DNA of 64,000 nucleotides from Pseudomonas sp. UBA6562 (GCF_002434265.1 NZ_DJJS01000001.1:124001-188000); one strand, 5' to 3'; shown: positions 1-10,431, counted from the stretch's first letter. The notes: generated by a model not told the origin, from the sequence alone. Numbers and translations: made by a program.

Positions 1-944
1 AACGCATCCTGGTCGCCGCCGCCGATGGCAGTCTGGCCGCCGACGTGCGGCCGCTGGTGCGCTTCAACGTCAGCGTCATCGTCGAGCAGAACGGCCGCCG
101 CGAGCGGGGCGGGCAGGGCGGTGGCGGGCGTACCGACTATCGCTTCTTCACCGAAGAAAAGGTCATGGGCTATGCCCGCGAAGCGTTGCGCCAGGCGCTG
201 GTCAACCTCGAAGCGGTACCCGCGCCGGCCGGCACCTTGCCGGTGGTGCTGGGCTCCGGCTGGTCCGGCGTGCTGCTGCACGAAGCGGTGGGCCACGGTC
301 TGGAGGGCGACTTCAACCGCAAGGGCAGCTCGGCGTTCAGTGGGCGCATCGGCGAGATGGTCGCCTCTCCACTGTGCACCATCGTCGACGACGGCACCCT
401 GGAAGGCCGTCGTGGCTCGCTCAGCGTCGACGACGAAGGCACGCCCACCGAGTGCACCACCCTGATCGAGAACGGTGTGCTCAAGGGCTACATCCAGGAC
501 AAGCTCAACGCGCGCCTGATGGGCATGGCGGTCACCGGCAACGGTCGCCGCGAGTCCTATGCCCACCTGCCCATGCCGCGCATGACCAACACCTATATGC
601 GTGCCGGCGAAAGCGACCCCGAAGAGATCATCCGTTCGGTCAAGCGTGGCCTGTACTGCGCCAACCTGGGCGGTGGCCAGGTCGACATCACCAGCGGCAA
701 GTTCGTGTTCTCCACCAGCGAGGCGTACCTGATCGAGGACGGCAAGATCACCGCACCGGTCAAGGGCGCGACGCTGATCGGCAATGGCCCGGAAGCCATG
801 AGCCGGGTGTCGATGGTCGGTAACGACCTGGCCCTGGACAGCGGCGTGGGTACGTGTGGCAAGGACGGCCAATCGGTGCCGGTCGGCGTCGGTCAGCCCA
901 CCTTGAAGCTCGATGCCATCACGGTCGGCGGTACGGGGGCGTGA
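1..944 (+). CDS. tldD: Metalloprotease TldD, 3' part (5' end outside window)
   Basis: This is the C-terminal part of TldD, the metalloprotease subunit that pairs with PmbA/TldE in degrading unfolded peptides and maturing some peptide products. The reading frame is open from base 3 with no start codon, so the N-terminus lies before the window. The visible part carries the HEAVGH zinc motif (HExxxH type) encoded around base 280, which identifies the catalytic TldD subunit. The C-terminal glycine-rich segment is complete and ends at a TGA. Its partner pmbA follows at 1638, separated by darP on the other strand. Family assignment is firm. Confidence 0.95.
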   Translation, partial: RILVAAADGSLAADVRPLVRFNVSVIVEQNGRRERGGQGGGGRTDYRFFTEEKVMGYAREALRQALVNLEAVPAPAGTLPVVLGSGWSGVLLHEAVGHGLEGDFNRKGSSAFSGRIGEMVASPLCTIVDDGTLEGRRGSLSVDDEGTPTECTTLIENGVLKGYIQDKLNARLMGMAVTGNGRRESYAHLPMPRMTNTYMRAGESDPEEIIRSVKRGLYCANLGGGQVDITSGKFVFSTSEAYLIEDGKITAPVKGATLIGNGPEAMSRVSMVGNDLALDSGVGTCGKDGQSVPVGVGQPTLKLDAITVGGTGA

Positions 945-1007
945 AGGGCGCCATCGGGGGACGAGACGCCGAACCGGCGCGCCCCACGATGGGCGAGCGG
1001 CCCGGGC

Positions 1008-1529
1008 TCAGCGCAGGCCGCGCTGCAGCTCGTCGAGGTCGCGGATGTACTTGAACACCTTGCGCGCGGCGGCCGGCGGCTTGTTGCGCGCCTTCTCGTG
1101 CTGGGCATGGCGGATCAGCGAGCGCAGGTGCTGGCGGTCGGTGTCGGGGAACTCGTTGACGAAGCGTTCCAGGTCTTCGTCGTTACCGTCGACCAGCCGG
1201 TCGCGCCAGCGCTCCAGATTATGGAAACGCTCGTTGTATTGGCGGCTGGAGGTGTCGACCTGTTCGAACACCGCGTTGATGGCTTCCAGGTCCTGGTCGC
1301 GCATCAGCTTGCCGACGAACGACATGTGCCGTTTACGGGCGATGTGCGAGGTGTGCTTGCTGGCATCGGCCAGCGCCTTGCGCAAGGCGTCGGTCAGCGG
1401 CAGGCGGGCCAGGGTATCGGCCTTGAGAGTGGTCAGGCGTTCGCCCAGTTCGACCAGCGCAAGCAGCTCGCGCTTGATCTGGGTTTTGCTTTTTTCGCCG
1501 TCGAAGGCGTCGTCGTATGAATCAACCAT
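1008..1529 (-). CDS. darP: Ribosome-associated protein DarP/YjgA (DUF615)
   Basis: A 173-residue acidic and basic helical protein of the DUF615 family, known in E. coli as YjgA/DarP, a late 50S ribosomal subunit assembly factor. The chosen start gives MVDSYDDAFDGEKSK, the usual beginning of the family. A much longer in-frame extension exists upstream on this strand (to about 3062), but it is antisense to pmbA and reads as low-complexity GC-frame sequence, so it is rejected. The gene lies convergent to tldD and divergent from pmbA. The position between tldD and pmbA is common in Pseudomonas. Confidence 0.93.
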   Translation of the reverse strand: MVDSYDDAFDGEKSKTQIKRELLALVELGERLTTLKADTLARLPLTDALRKALADASKHTSHIARKRHMSFVGKLMRDQDLEAINAVFEQVDTSSRQYNERFHNLERWRDRLVDGNDEDLERFVNEFPDTDRQHLRSLIRHAQHEKARNKPPAAARKVFKYIRDLDELQRGLR

Positions 1530-1637
1530 GGTGGCAGTCCGCAGGAAATCGTCGCCATGATAACCAGTCGGGGGCCGCTTGTCCGGCCCGGTCGTAGCAT
1601 GGCCCGTGCCGAACGCAGAATTTGATGGGAGATAACC

Positions 1638-2984
1638 ATGAGTGCAGTCCAGAGCGTAGGCCCGAAGGACCTGCCGGCGTTGCAGGAGCAGGTCGAGGCG
1701 ATCGTCGCCGAGGCCAGACGCCAGGGCGCCAGCGCCTGCGAAGTGGCGGTGTCGTTGGAACAGGGGCTGTCCACCACGGTGCGCCAGCGCGAGGTGGAAA
1801 CGGTCGAATTCAACCGTGACCAGGGGTTCGGCATCACCCTGTACGTCGGTCAGCGCAAAGGCTCGGCCAGCACTTCGGCCAGTGGCCCGGAGGCGATCCG
1901 CGAGACCGTGGCGGCGGCGTTGGCCATCGCCAAGCACACCTCCGAAGACGAATGCTCGGGCCTGGCCGACGCCGGACTGATGGCCCGCGACATCCCCGAG
2001 CTGGACCTCTACCATCCTTGGGACATCAGCCCCGAGCAGGCCATCGAGCAGGCCCTGGTCTGCGAAGCGGCTGCCTTCGAAGCCGACCCGCGCATCCGCA
2101 ATGCCGACGGCACCTCGCTCAGCACCCACCAAGGCGTACGGGTATATGGCAACAGCCACGGTTTCATCGGTGGTTACGCTTCGACCCGGCACAGCCTGAG
2201 CTGCGTGATGATCGCCGAAGGCGACGGGCAGATGCAGCGCGACTACTGGTATGACGTCAATCGCCAGGGCACGCTGCTGGCCGACCCCGTGAGCATCGGC
2301 CGGCGTGCGGCGCAGCGTGCCGCCAGCCGCTTGGGCGCCCGCCCGGTACCGACCTGCGAAGTGCCGGTGCTGTTTTCCGCCGAGTTGGCCGGTGGCCTGT
2401 TCGGCAGCTTCCTGGGGGCGATTTCCGGCGGCAACCTCTACCGCAAATCCTCGTTCCTCGAAGGCTGCATCGGCCAGCGCCTGTTCCCGAGCTGGCTCAC
2501 CCTCGACGAACGTCCACACATTCCTCGCGCCTTGGCCAGCGCCGGTTTCGACGGCGATGGCTTGGCCACCTACGCCAAGCCGTTCGTGGAAAACGGCGAG
2601 CTGGTTTCGTACGTGCTGGGCACCTATTCCGGGCGCAAGCTGAAGCTGCCGAGCACGGCCAACGCCGGAGGCGTGCACAACCTGTTCGTGACCCATGGCG
2701 ACGACGACCAGACCGCGTTGATCAGGAAAATGGGGCGTGGCCTGCTGGTGACCGAGCTGATGGGGCATGGCCTGAACATGGTGACCGGGGATTACTCCCG
2801 CGGCGCTGCTGGCTATTGGGTGGAAAACGGCGAGATCCAGTTCGCCGTCCAGGAAGTCACGATCGCCGGCAACATGAAGGACATGTTCCAGCAAATCGTC
2901 GCCATCGGTAACGATCTGGAAACCCGCAGCAACATCCATACGGGCTCGGTGTTGATCGAACGGATGACCGTAGCAGGCAACTGA
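1638..2984 (+). CDS. pmbA: PmbA/TldE, TldD partner protein
   Basis: A 448-residue member of the TldD/PmbA family, the non-catalytic partner that forms a heterodimer with TldD. It lacks the HExxxH zinc motif seen in TldD upstream, as expected for PmbA. A GGAG ribosome binding site precedes the ATG (about 1627). The C-terminal part has the family's conserved stretch around LMGHGLNMVTGDYSRGA. It is followed by an intrinsic terminator at 3025-3050. The start could be a few residues later, but length and N-terminus fit the family. Confidence 0.95.
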   Translation: MSAVQSVGPKDLPALQEQVEAIVAEARRQGASACEVAVSLEQGLSTTVRQREVETVEFNRDQGFGITLYVGQRKGSASTSASGPEAIRETVAAALAIAKHTSEDECSGLADAGLMARDIPELDLYHPWDISPEQAIEQALVCEAAAFEADPRIRNADGTSLSTHQGVRVYGNSHGFIGGYASTRHSLSCVMIAEGDGQMQRDYWYDVNRQGTLLADPVSIGRRAAQRAASRLGARPVPTCEVPVLFSAELAGGLFGSFLGAISGGNLYRKSSFLEGCIGQRLFPSWLTLDERPHIPRALASAGFDGDGLATYAKPFVENGELVSYVLGTYSGRKLKLPSTANAGGVHNLFVTHGDDDQTALIRKMGRGLLVTELMGHGLNMVTGDYSRGAAGYWVENGEIQFAVQEVTIAGNMKDMFQQIVAIGNDLETRSNIHTGSVLIERMTVAGN

Positions 2985-3024
2985 CGGGCTGATGGCCTTT
3001 GTAAAACTTCCTGTTGGAAAGAAG

Positions 3025-3050
3025 ACCCGGCCATCGCGCCGGGTTTTTCG
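3025..3050 (+). terminator. Intrinsic terminator after pmbA
   Basis: A 7-bp perfect stem (ACCCGGC at 3025-3031 with GCCGGGT at 3038-3044), a 6-nt loop, and a T run directly after it. It closes the pmbA transcript just before the Fur-regulated operon. Confidence 0.85.
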
Positions 3051-3089
3051 TTTGTGGGGCAAAGCTTGAAGTGATTCTATTTATCAATT

Positions 3090-3108
3090 AATAATGAATA
3101 TCATTCTG
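3090..3108. promoter_or_regulatory. Fur box upstream of fagA
   Basis: The 19-base site AATAATGAATATCATTCTG matches the consensus GATAATGATAATCATTATC at about 14 to 15 positions and sits in an AT-rich stretch 14 bases before the fagA start. In P. aeruginosa the fagA-fumC-orfX-sodA operon is Fur-repressed, so this placement is as expected. The downstream genes should therefore be expressed under iron limitation. Confidence 0.85.
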
Positions 3109-3121
3109 AAGCTCATGGTCG

Positions 3122-3515
3122 ATGCTGTTCATGAACACCGTTCTCCACGAATTGCCCTACCTGGAAAACTGGCGCTGGCTGAGCCGCCGCATCCGTTGTG
3201 CCATCGAGCCCGATGAGCCGCGCCTGATCGAACACTACCTGGCCGAAGGGCGTTACCTGGTGTGCTGTACCGACACCGCGCCCTGGACCGTGGCCCTCAC
3301 GTCGTTCCGCCTGCTGCTCGACACCGCCTGCGACCGCATGCTGCCGTGGCACTGGCGCAGCCAGTGCCTGGACCAGGCCTGGCGGCCGCTGCTCGATCTG
3401 CGCAACCTCAACCGCAGCGAATGCAACCAGCTCTGGCAACCCTACGCGCTGCAACTGGCCAAGTGCGTGTTGCTGCCATCCATTTCCCACGAAGAACTGA
3501 TGCAAGGATTTGACG

Positions 3516-3523
<8 letters not shown>
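3122..3523 (+). CDS. fagA: Fur-associated protein FagA
   Basis: A 133-residue protein of unknown biochemical function, the first gene of the iron-regulated fagA-fumC-orfX-sodA operon described in P. aeruginosa. It is rich in Trp, Cys and Leu (for instance NWRWLSRRIRC near the N-terminus) and has no signal peptide. A start at 3131 (MNTVLHELPY) is equally possible, since neither ATG has a convincing ribosome binding site. The 3' end overlaps the fumC start by 8 bases, which suggests translational coupling. The identification rests on position, size and the Fur box. Confidence 0.8.
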
Positions 3524-4892
<1,369 letters not shown>

Positions 4893-4916
4893 CCCGCCGC
4901 GCCGAGGAGGTTCGTC

Positions 4917-5378
4917 ATGCAGCACTGGAAACGCACCACGCAACACGCCAACGCGCTGTTCGAGCAGGGCGATCTGGTCGATGCCCGGGAGCTTTATCTG
5001 CAAGCCCTGGCCTTGGCCCAGGTGCTGTTCGAGCGCTGGCATGACGTCGACGAAGCGGTGGCGGTGTTCGTCATCGCGCACCATAACCTGGCGGACCTGC
5101 ACCTGGGCTTGAACCAGCCCCACGAGAGCGCCGACTACCTGTGCTCGGCGCATCAGCGCCTGCTGCAGGCCAGCCAGGACATGCGCCTTTCACAGGCTCT
5201 GCGCGACGCCGCCTTGCGTCATAGCGCCAGAACCTACACAGAATTGCTGAATTTCATCGCCGAATACGGTCAATACCCTCGTACCGAACGATTGCTCAAT
5301 CGCAATGCGGCCGTGGCCAGCGAGCTGAGCGCTCAGCCGGACGTGACCTCCACAACTCCTGCCTACGGAATTCACTGA
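4917..5378 (+). CDS. OrfX of the fagA-fumC-sodA operon
   Basis: A 153-residue soluble helical protein of unknown function, located between fumC and sodA as in other pseudomonads. It looks like a small tetratricopeptide-like helical protein: the N-terminus (HANALFEQGDLVDARELYLQ) resembles one TPR repeat, and histidines are frequent. A GGAGG ribosome binding site precedes the ATG, and sodA begins 1 base after its stop. A role in metal handling or in FumC/SodA maturation would be guesswork. Confidence 0.85.
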   Translation: MQHWKRTTQHANALFEQGDLVDARELYLQALALAQVLFERWHDVDEAVAVFVIAHHNLADLHLGLNQPHESADYLCSAHQRLLQASQDMRLSQALRDAALRHSARTYTELLNFIAEYGQYPRTERLLNRNAAVASELSAQPDVTSTTPAYGIH

Positions 5379-5379
5379 C

Positions 5380-5991
5380 ATGTCTTACGAATTGCCAAAA
5401 ATCTCCTACGCCTACGACGCGCTCGAGCCGCACATCGATGCGCAGACCATGGAAATCCACCACACCAAACACCACCAGACCTACGTCAACGGCCTGAATG
5501 CCGCCGTGGAAAACACCGAGTGGGCCGACAAACCGGTCGAGGAACTGGTCGCTGCGGTCAAGCAACTGCCCGAGAACCTGCGCGGCCCGGTCACCAACCA
5601 TGGTGGCGGCCATGCCAACCACAGCCTGTTCTGGACCGTCATGTCGCCCAACGGCGGCGGCGAGCCGGTCGGCCAGGTTGCCGAAGCCATCAAGACCGAG
5701 CTGGGCGGTTTCGAAGCCTTCAAGGAAGCCTTCACCAAGGCTGCACTGACCCGCTTCGGCAGTGGCTGGGCCTGGCTGAGCGTTACGCCGGAGAAAAAAC
5801 TGGTGGTCGAGAGCAGCGGTAACCAGGACAGCCCACTGATGCATGGCAACACGCCGATTCTGGGCCTGGACGTGTGGGAACATGCTTACTACCTGAAATA
5901 CCAAAACCGCCGCCCGGAATACATCGGGGCCTTCTACAACGTCATCGACTGGCAGGAAGTCGAGCGTCGTTATCTCGAAGCCACTCGGTGA
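5380..5991 (+). CDS. sodA: Manganese superoxide dismutase SodA
   Basis: A 203-residue cytoplasmic superoxide dismutase that converts superoxide to hydrogen peroxide and oxygen. The family signature DVWEHAYY is present, and GGGHANHSLFW is the form typical of Mn enzymes, in contrast to the SodB at 39700-40296. Being in the Fur-repressed operon, it should be made when iron is limiting, replacing the Fe enzyme. The start follows OrfX almost without gap. Confidence 0.96.
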   Translation: MSYELPKISYAYDALEPHIDAQTMEIHHTKHHQTYVNGLNAAVENTEWADKPVEELVAAVKQLPENLRGPVTNHGGGHANHSLFWTVMSPNGGGEPVGQVAEAIKTELGGFEAFKEAFTKAALTRFGSGWAWLSVTPEKKLVVESSGNQDSPLMHGNTPILGLDVWEHAYYLKYQNRRPEYIGAFYNVIDWQEVERRYLEATR

Positions 5992-6002
5992 GCTGATCGC
6001 CC

Positions 6003-6896
6003 ATGCGCTCACAGGTGATGTCGGTCGGTAGCGTACGCCTGTTCAGGCAAGCGTTGGGTGTCTTGCTGGTGCTGGTCGGCACCGCGCTGCTGGTCGCACG
6101 AGGCATCGCCTGGCTGGAGCTTGAGCCACGCATGCTGCGTGCGCTCGAAGGGGGCGCGCTGTGCGCGCTGGGCACTGCACTCGGCGCGGTGCCGGTCTTG
6201 GTCGTGCGCAGCATGCCGGTAGCGCTGGCCGACACACTACTGGGCTTCGGCGCCGGCGTGATGCTGGCGGCTACGGCGTTCTCGCTGATCATTCCAGGGC
6301 TGGAAGCGGCGCAGTTGATCGGCTACAGCCCTTGGGGCGCCGGCGCCCTGATCAGCGTGGGTCTGTTGGGCGGGGCGCTGTGCCTGTTTCTGGTCGACCT
6401 GAAGGTCTCTGGCGCTTCGCCCGAGGCCTTGGTAGGCAATGGCAAGCAGCCGGCGATCGCGGCGCGGATCTGGCTGTTCGTGATCGCCATCATCGCCCAT
6501 AACATTCCGGAAGGCATGGCCATCGGCGTCTCCGCCGGCGGCGGCATGCCCGACGCCGACAGCCTGGCCATGGGCATCGCCTTGCAGGACGTACCCGAAG
6601 GGTTGGTGATCGCCTTGGTTCTGGCGGGTGCGGGCATGTCGCGCTTCAGGGCATTTCTGATCGGCGCCGCTTCCGGTTTGGTCGAGCCTGTGGCGGCAGT
6701 GGTCTGCGCCTGGTTGGTCAATGTGGCCGAGCTGCTATTGCCGCTGGGCCTGGCTTGTGCGGCTGGCGCCATGTTGTTGGTGGTCACCCAGGAAATCATC
6801 CCCGAGTCCCGTAGCAACGGGCATCACCGTTTGGCTAGCCTGGGGCTGTGTATCGGCTTCTGCCTGATGATGGTGATGGACACTGCGATGTCCTGA
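6003..6896 (+). CDS. ZIP family metal transporter
   Basis: A 297-residue inner-membrane protein with about eight hydrophobic segments. The paired motifs HNIPEGMAIG and ALQDVPEGL are the metal-binding helices IV and V of ZIP (GufA/ZupT-like) transporters, which import Zn, Fe or Mn. It starts 11 bases after the sodA stop, so it is likely the fifth gene of the Fur-regulated operon, which would fit import of a divalent metal during iron starvation. Substrate cannot be read from the sequence. The ribosome binding site is weak, and a second ATG lies at 6018. Confidence 0.88.
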   Translation: MRSQVMSVGSVRLFRQALGVLLVLVGTALLVARGIAWLELEPRMLRALEGGALCALGTALGAVPVLVVRSMPVALADTLLGFGAGVMLAATAFSLIIPGLEAAQLIGYSPWGAGALISVGLLGGALCLFLVDLKVSGASPEALVGNGKQPAIAARIWLFVIAIIAHNIPEGMAIGVSAGGGMPDADSLAMGIALQDVPEGLVIALVLAGAGMSRFRAFLIGAASGLVEPVAAVVCAWLVNVAELLLPLGLACAAGAMLLVVTQEIIPESRSNGHHRLASLGLCIGFCLMMVMDTAMS

Positions 6897-6924
6897 AAAT
6901 CCGAGCAGGTACGGGGAGGGCGGT

Positions 6925-7197
6925 TTATTCGCCTTCGTCGAACTTGTTCTCGATCAGTTCCACCAAGCCTGCCAATGCCTCGTCTTCCTGCTCGCCCTCG
7001 GTGTGCAAATGCACCTGCGTGCCTTTACCGGCGGCCAGCATCATCACGGCCATGATGCTCTTGCCGTCGACCAGCTTGTCGGGTGCGCGTCCTACCTTTA
7101 CCTGGCAGGGAAAGCGCCCGGCCACACCCACGAACTTGGCGGCGGCCCGGGCATGCAGGCCGAGCTTGTTGACGATGGTAATTTCACGGGCGGGCAT
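6925..7197 (-). CDS. ptsO: HPr-like phosphocarrier NPr (nitrogen PTS)
   Basis: A 90-residue HPr-fold protein of the nitrogen phosphotransferase system. The phosphorylatable histidine is His15 in NKLGLHARAA, and the GKSIMAVM segment around residue 47 is the second conserved HPr region. NPr passes phosphate from PtsP to PtsN (8075-8539). It is the last gene of the rpoN-hpf-ptsN-rapZ-ptsO group and ends convergent to the ZIP gene. Confidence 0.94.
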   Translation of the reverse strand: MPAREITIVNKLGLHARAAAKFVGVAGRFPCQVKVGRAPDKLVDGKSIMAVMMLAAGKGTQVHLHTEGEQEDEALAGLVELIENKFDEGE

Positions 7198-7217
7198 CGA
7201 GGGGTGGATCCTGTGGG

Positions 7218-8072
7218 CTAGAGGTCGCGATGGCGAACCTGGACATTTTTCAGTGTTTGTTGCAACAGGGCGCCAAGGCGTTCGGTGAGGTAGACCGAGC
7301 GATGATGGCCGCCGGTGCAGCCAATGGCGATGGTGACGTAGGCCCGATTGCTGGCGGCGAAGCGTGGCAGCCATTTGAGCAGATAGCTGGCGATATCCTG
7401 GAACATTTCCTCGACGTCGGGTTGCGCAGCCAAATAGTCGATCACTGGCTGCTCGAGCCCGGAGTGGTCGCGCAGCTCGCAGTTCCAGTAAGGGTTGGGC
7501 AGGCAGCGCACGTCGAACACCAGATCGGCATCGACCGGCATGCCCCGCTTGAACCCGAAGGATTCGACCAGAAACGCCGTGCCAGGCTCGGGCTGGTTGA
7601 GCAAGCGCAGCTTGAGCGAGTCGCGCAACTGATACAGGTTGAGGTTGCTGGTGTTGATCTTGAGGTCGGCCAAGTCCGCGATGGGGCCAAGCAGATCGGT
7701 TTCCACGCGAATGGCTTCGGCCAGCGAACGGTCCGCAGTGGTCAGCGGGTGACGGCGTCGGGTCTCGGAGAAGCGCTTGAGCAGGATGTCTTCATCGGCG
7801 TCCAGGTACACGACGTTGCACTGGATGCGTTTTGATCGAACGTCTTCCAGCAGAGCGGGGAAACGCGACAGGTGACCCGGCAGGTTGCGCGCGTCGATGG
7901 AAACGGCAACCTTGGGCTGCTGCAACTCGGCTTTGAGCAGGACGTTTTCCGTCAACTGCGGAAGCAGGCCTGCCGGCAGGTTGTCGATGCAGTAAAAACC
8001 GTGGTCTTCCAGTACATCCAGAGCAGTGCTCTTGCCGGAGCCGGAGCGACCGCTGACGATGATCAGGCGCAT
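7218..8072 (-). CDS. rapZ: RNase adaptor / nucleotide-binding protein RapZ
   Basis: A 284-residue P-loop protein. The Walker A motif GRSGSGKS is at residues 8-15, and the C-terminal domain carries the GCTGGHHRSV motif typical of RapZ/YvcJ proteins. In E. coli RapZ senses glucosamine-6-phosphate and directs RNase E to the GlmZ small RNA; in Pseudomonas the RNA partner is not established. It starts 2 bases after the ptsN stop and is probably translationally coupled to it. Confidence 0.94.
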   Translation of the reverse strand: MRLIIVSGRSGSGKSTALDVLEDHGFYCIDNLPAGLLPQLTENVLLKAELQQPKVAVSIDARNLPGHLSRFPALLEDVRSKRIQCNVVYLDADEDILLKRFSETRRRHPLTTADRSLAEAIRVETDLLGPIADLADLKINTSNLNLYQLRDSLKLRLLNQPEPGTAFLVESFGFKRGMPVDADLVFDVRCLPNPYWNCELRDHSGLEQPVIDYLAAQPDVEEMFQDIASYLLKWLPRFAASNRAYVTIAIGCTGGHHRSVYLTERLGALLQQTLKNVQVRHRDL

Positions 8073-8074
8073 GG

Positions 8075-8539
8075 TCAGGCCTCGTTCTGAACGTCCAGGA
8101 CAACCTGGTACAGGGCCTCGCTGGTGGTGGCCGCACGCAGGCGTTCGCGCACTTCCTTGCGGTCCAGCATGCTGGCGATCTGGCGCAGCAGCTCGAGGTG
8201 GGCATCGGTGGCCGCTTCTGGGACCAGCAACACGAACAGCAGGTCTACCGGGGCGCCGTCGATGGCGTCATAGTCGATAGGCGCGTCGAGGTGCAGCAGG
8301 GCACTGACCGGCGCAGTGCAACCGGGCAGGCGACAATGGGGAATGGCGATGCCGTTGCCGAAGCCGGTGGAGCCCAGTTTTTCACGGGCGACCAGCTTTT
8401 CGAAGATGTCGTGCATCTCCAGTTCCGGTACCTGTTCGGCGATGAGGGTGGCGACCTTTTCCAGGGCGCGCTTCTTGCTGCCGCCCGGCACATTCGCGAG
8501 CGAACGGCCGGGGGTCAGGATGGTTTCAAGTCGGATCAT
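8075..8539 (-). CDS. ptsN: Nitrogen PTS enzyme IIA PtsN
   Basis: A 154-residue EIIA-Ntr protein, regulatory end point of the nitrogen PTS that controls potassium transport, sigma-54-dependent promoters and polyhydroxyalkanoate metabolism in pseudomonads. The phosphorylated residue is His68 in GIAIPHCRLPG. It lies between hpf and rapZ, in the order found throughout the gammaproteobacteria. Confidence 0.95.
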   Translation of the reverse strand: MIRLETILTPGRSLANVPGGSKKRALEKVATLIAEQVPELEMHDIFEKLVAREKLGSTGFGNGIAIPHCRLPGCTAPVSALLHLDAPIDYDAIDGAPVDLLFVLLVPEAATDAHLELLRQIASMLDRKEVRERLRAATTSEALYQVVLDVQNEA

Positions 8540-8551
8540 GGATGGGGGGTG

Positions 8552-8860
8552 TCAGCGGGCCGCTGCGCCTTGCAGCAGGCTTTGCTGTTTTTCCTTGTGT
8601 TTTTTCAGTTGGCGATCAAGCTTGTCAGCCAGCGCATCGATCGCTGCATACATGTCTTCGTGTTCGGCGTTGGCAACCACTTCACCACCAGGAATCTGCA
8701 GCGTCGCTTCGACTTTTTGCTGCAGCTTCTCGACTTTCATGATGACCTGCACGTTGGTGATCTTGTCGAAATGACCCTCCAGACGTTTGAGCTTCTGCTC
8801 CACGTAATCGCGCAGAGGTGGGGTGACTTCTACATGGTGTCCACTGATGTTGACTTGCAT
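8552..8860 (-). CDS. hpf: Ribosome hibernation promoting factor HPF (short form)
   Basis: A 102-residue protein of the HPF/RaiA (sigma-54 modulation protein) family that dimerises or silences ribosomes in stationary phase. The start MQVNISGHHVEVTPPLRDYV is typical, and an AAGGAG ribosome binding site lies just upstream. The length is that of the short form, without the dimerising C-terminal domain of long HPF. A hairpin at 8892-8910 separates it from rpoN. Confidence 0.95.
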   Translation of the reverse strand: MQVNISGHHVEVTPPLRDYVEQKLKRLEGHFDKITNVQVIMKVEKLQQKVEATLQIPGGEVVANAEHEDMYAAIDALADKLDRQLKKHKEKQQSLLQGAAAR

Positions 8861-8891
8861 ACAGCTTCTCCTTAATTGCCGTGCATAAAGA

Positions 8892-8910
8892 GGCAGGTGT
8901 TGCACCTGCC
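8892..8910. other. Hairpin between rpoN and hpf
   Basis: A perfect 8-bp stem (GGCAGGTG with CACCTGCC) with a 3-nt loop lies in the 77-base gap between rpoN and hpf. On the minus strand it is not followed by a strong T run, so it may be a partial terminator, an attenuator or an RNA-processing site that sets different levels of the two genes. Confidence 0.4.
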
Positions 8911-8937
8911 ACTGAAACGCTGTGGCACATCCAGGCG

Positions 8938-10431
8938 TTACATCAGCCGCTTGCGTTCACTGGAAGGCGCGATGCCCAGCGATTCGCGGTACTTGGCTAC
9001 GGTACGACGTGCTACCTGGATGCCTTGAGCCTCCAGTAAACCAGCGATCTTGCTGTCACTCAATGGCTTTTTCTGATTTTCCGCCGCCACCAGTTTCTTG
9101 ATGATCGCGCGAATTGCCGTGGACGAGCATTCCCCGCCTTCGGCCGTGCTGACGTGGCTGGAAAAGAAGTATTTCAGCTCGTATATGCCACGCGGCGTGT
9201 GCATGTATTTCTGCGTGGTGACCCGGGAAATGGTCGATTCGTGCATGCCCACGGCTTCGGCGATGTCGTGCAGGACCAGCGGTTTCATGGCCTCGTCGCC
9301 CAGGTCGAGGAAACCGCGCTGGTGCTCGACGATCTGCGTGGCCACTTTCATCAGGGTTTCGTTACGGCTTTGCAGGCTCTTGATGAACCAGCGCGCTTCC
9401 TGCAGCTGGTTGCGCATGAAGGTGTTGTCGGCACTGGTGTCGGCGCGGCGCACGAAGCCTGCGTACTGGGCGTTGACCCGCAGGCGCGGTACCGCTTCCT
9501 GGTTCAGCTCCACCAGCCAGCGCTCGTTGTCCTTGCGCACGATGACGTCGGGCACCACGTATTCGGGTTCGCTCGATTCAATCTGCGAGCCCGGGCGCGG
9601 GTTGAGGCTCTGCACCAGCTCGATGACCTGGCGCAGCTCGTCTTCCTTGAGCTTCATGCGGCGCATCAACTGGCTGTAGTCGCGGCTGCCGAGCAGGTCG
9701 ATGAAGTCGCTGACCAGGCGTTGCGCCTCTGCCATCCACGGCGTATTGGCCGGCAGCTGGCGCAGTTGCAGCAGCAGGCACTCGCCCAGGCTCGTGGCGC
9801 CGATGCCGGCAGGTTCGAACTGCTGGATGCGGTGCAGCACCGCCTGCACTTCGTCGAGTTCGATGTCCAGTTCGGGATCGAACCCTTCGCAGATTTCTTC
9901 GAGGGAGTCTTCCAGGTAACCCTGGGGGTTGATGCTGTCGATCAGGGTGACGGCGATCATGCGATCGACATCCGACATCGGCACCAGGTTGAGTTGCCAC
10001 AGCAGATGGCTTTGCAGGCTTTCTCCGGCCGACGTGCGCGTGGTGAAGTCCCACTCGTCGTCATCGTTGCTGGGCAGGCTGCTGGCGCTGGTCTGGTAAA
10101 TGTCTTCCCAGGCCGTGTCGACCGGCAACTCGTTGGGAATGCGCTCGCCCCAATCGCCTTCTTCGAGGTTCTCGACCGTGGTGGTGGTTTCCTGGAAAGA
10201 GGTGTCGTGCGCTTCGCTGGCAGGCTTGCTCTCGGCGTTGTCGGCCATCGGATCGTTGTTGTCGAAGTCTTCGCCTTCTTCCTGGCGTTCGAGCATCGGG
10301 TTGGATTCCAGGGCCTCCTGGATTTCCTGTTGAAGATCCAGAGTGGAAAGCTGGAGCAGACGAATGGCCTGTTGCAACTGCGGGGTCATCGTCAGTTGCT
10401 GGCCCATTTTTAGGACGAGCGATGGTTTCAT
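8938..10431 (-). CDS. rpoN: RNA polymerase sigma-54 factor RpoN
   Basis: A 497-residue sigma-54 factor. The glutamine- and leucine-rich activator-interacting N-terminus (MTPQLQQAIRLLQLS) is followed by an acidic region (about 50-120), the core-binding and DNA-binding parts, and the RpoN box ARRTVAKYRE near the C-terminus that reads the -24 element. It directs nitrogen assimilation, motility and many catabolic promoters. The gene is downstream of lptB with a 176-base gap, so it likely has its own promoter as well. Confidence 0.97.
   Translation of the reverse strand: MKPSLVLKMGQQLTMTPQLQQAIRLLQLSTLDLQQEIQEALESNPMLERQEEGEDFDNNDPMADNAESKPASEAHDTSFQETTTTVENLEEGDWGERIPNELPVDTAWEDIYQTSASSLPSNDDDEWDFTTRTSAGESLQSHLLWQLNLVPMSDVDRMIAVTLIDSINPQGYLEDSLEEICEGFDPELDIELDEVQAVLHRIQQFEPAGIGATSLGECLLLQLRQLPANTPWMAEAQRLVSDFIDLLGSRDYSQLMRRMKLKEDELRQVIELVQSLNPRPGSQIESSEPEYVVPDVIVRKDNERWLVELNQEAVPRLRVNAQYAGFVRRADTSADNTFMRNQLQEARWFIKSLQSRNETLMKVATQIVEHQRGFLDLGDEAMKPLVLHDIAEAVGMHESTISRVTTQKYMHTPRGIYELKYFFSSHVSTAEGGECSSTAIRAIIKKLVAAENQKKPLSDSKIAGLLEAQGIQVARRTVAKYRESLGIAPSSERKRLM

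Noticed and set aside
1530..3062. Long minus-strand open frame extending darP upstream across pmbA
   Set aside because: It is antisense to pmbA, has no family similarity, and darP has its usual N-terminus at 1529.
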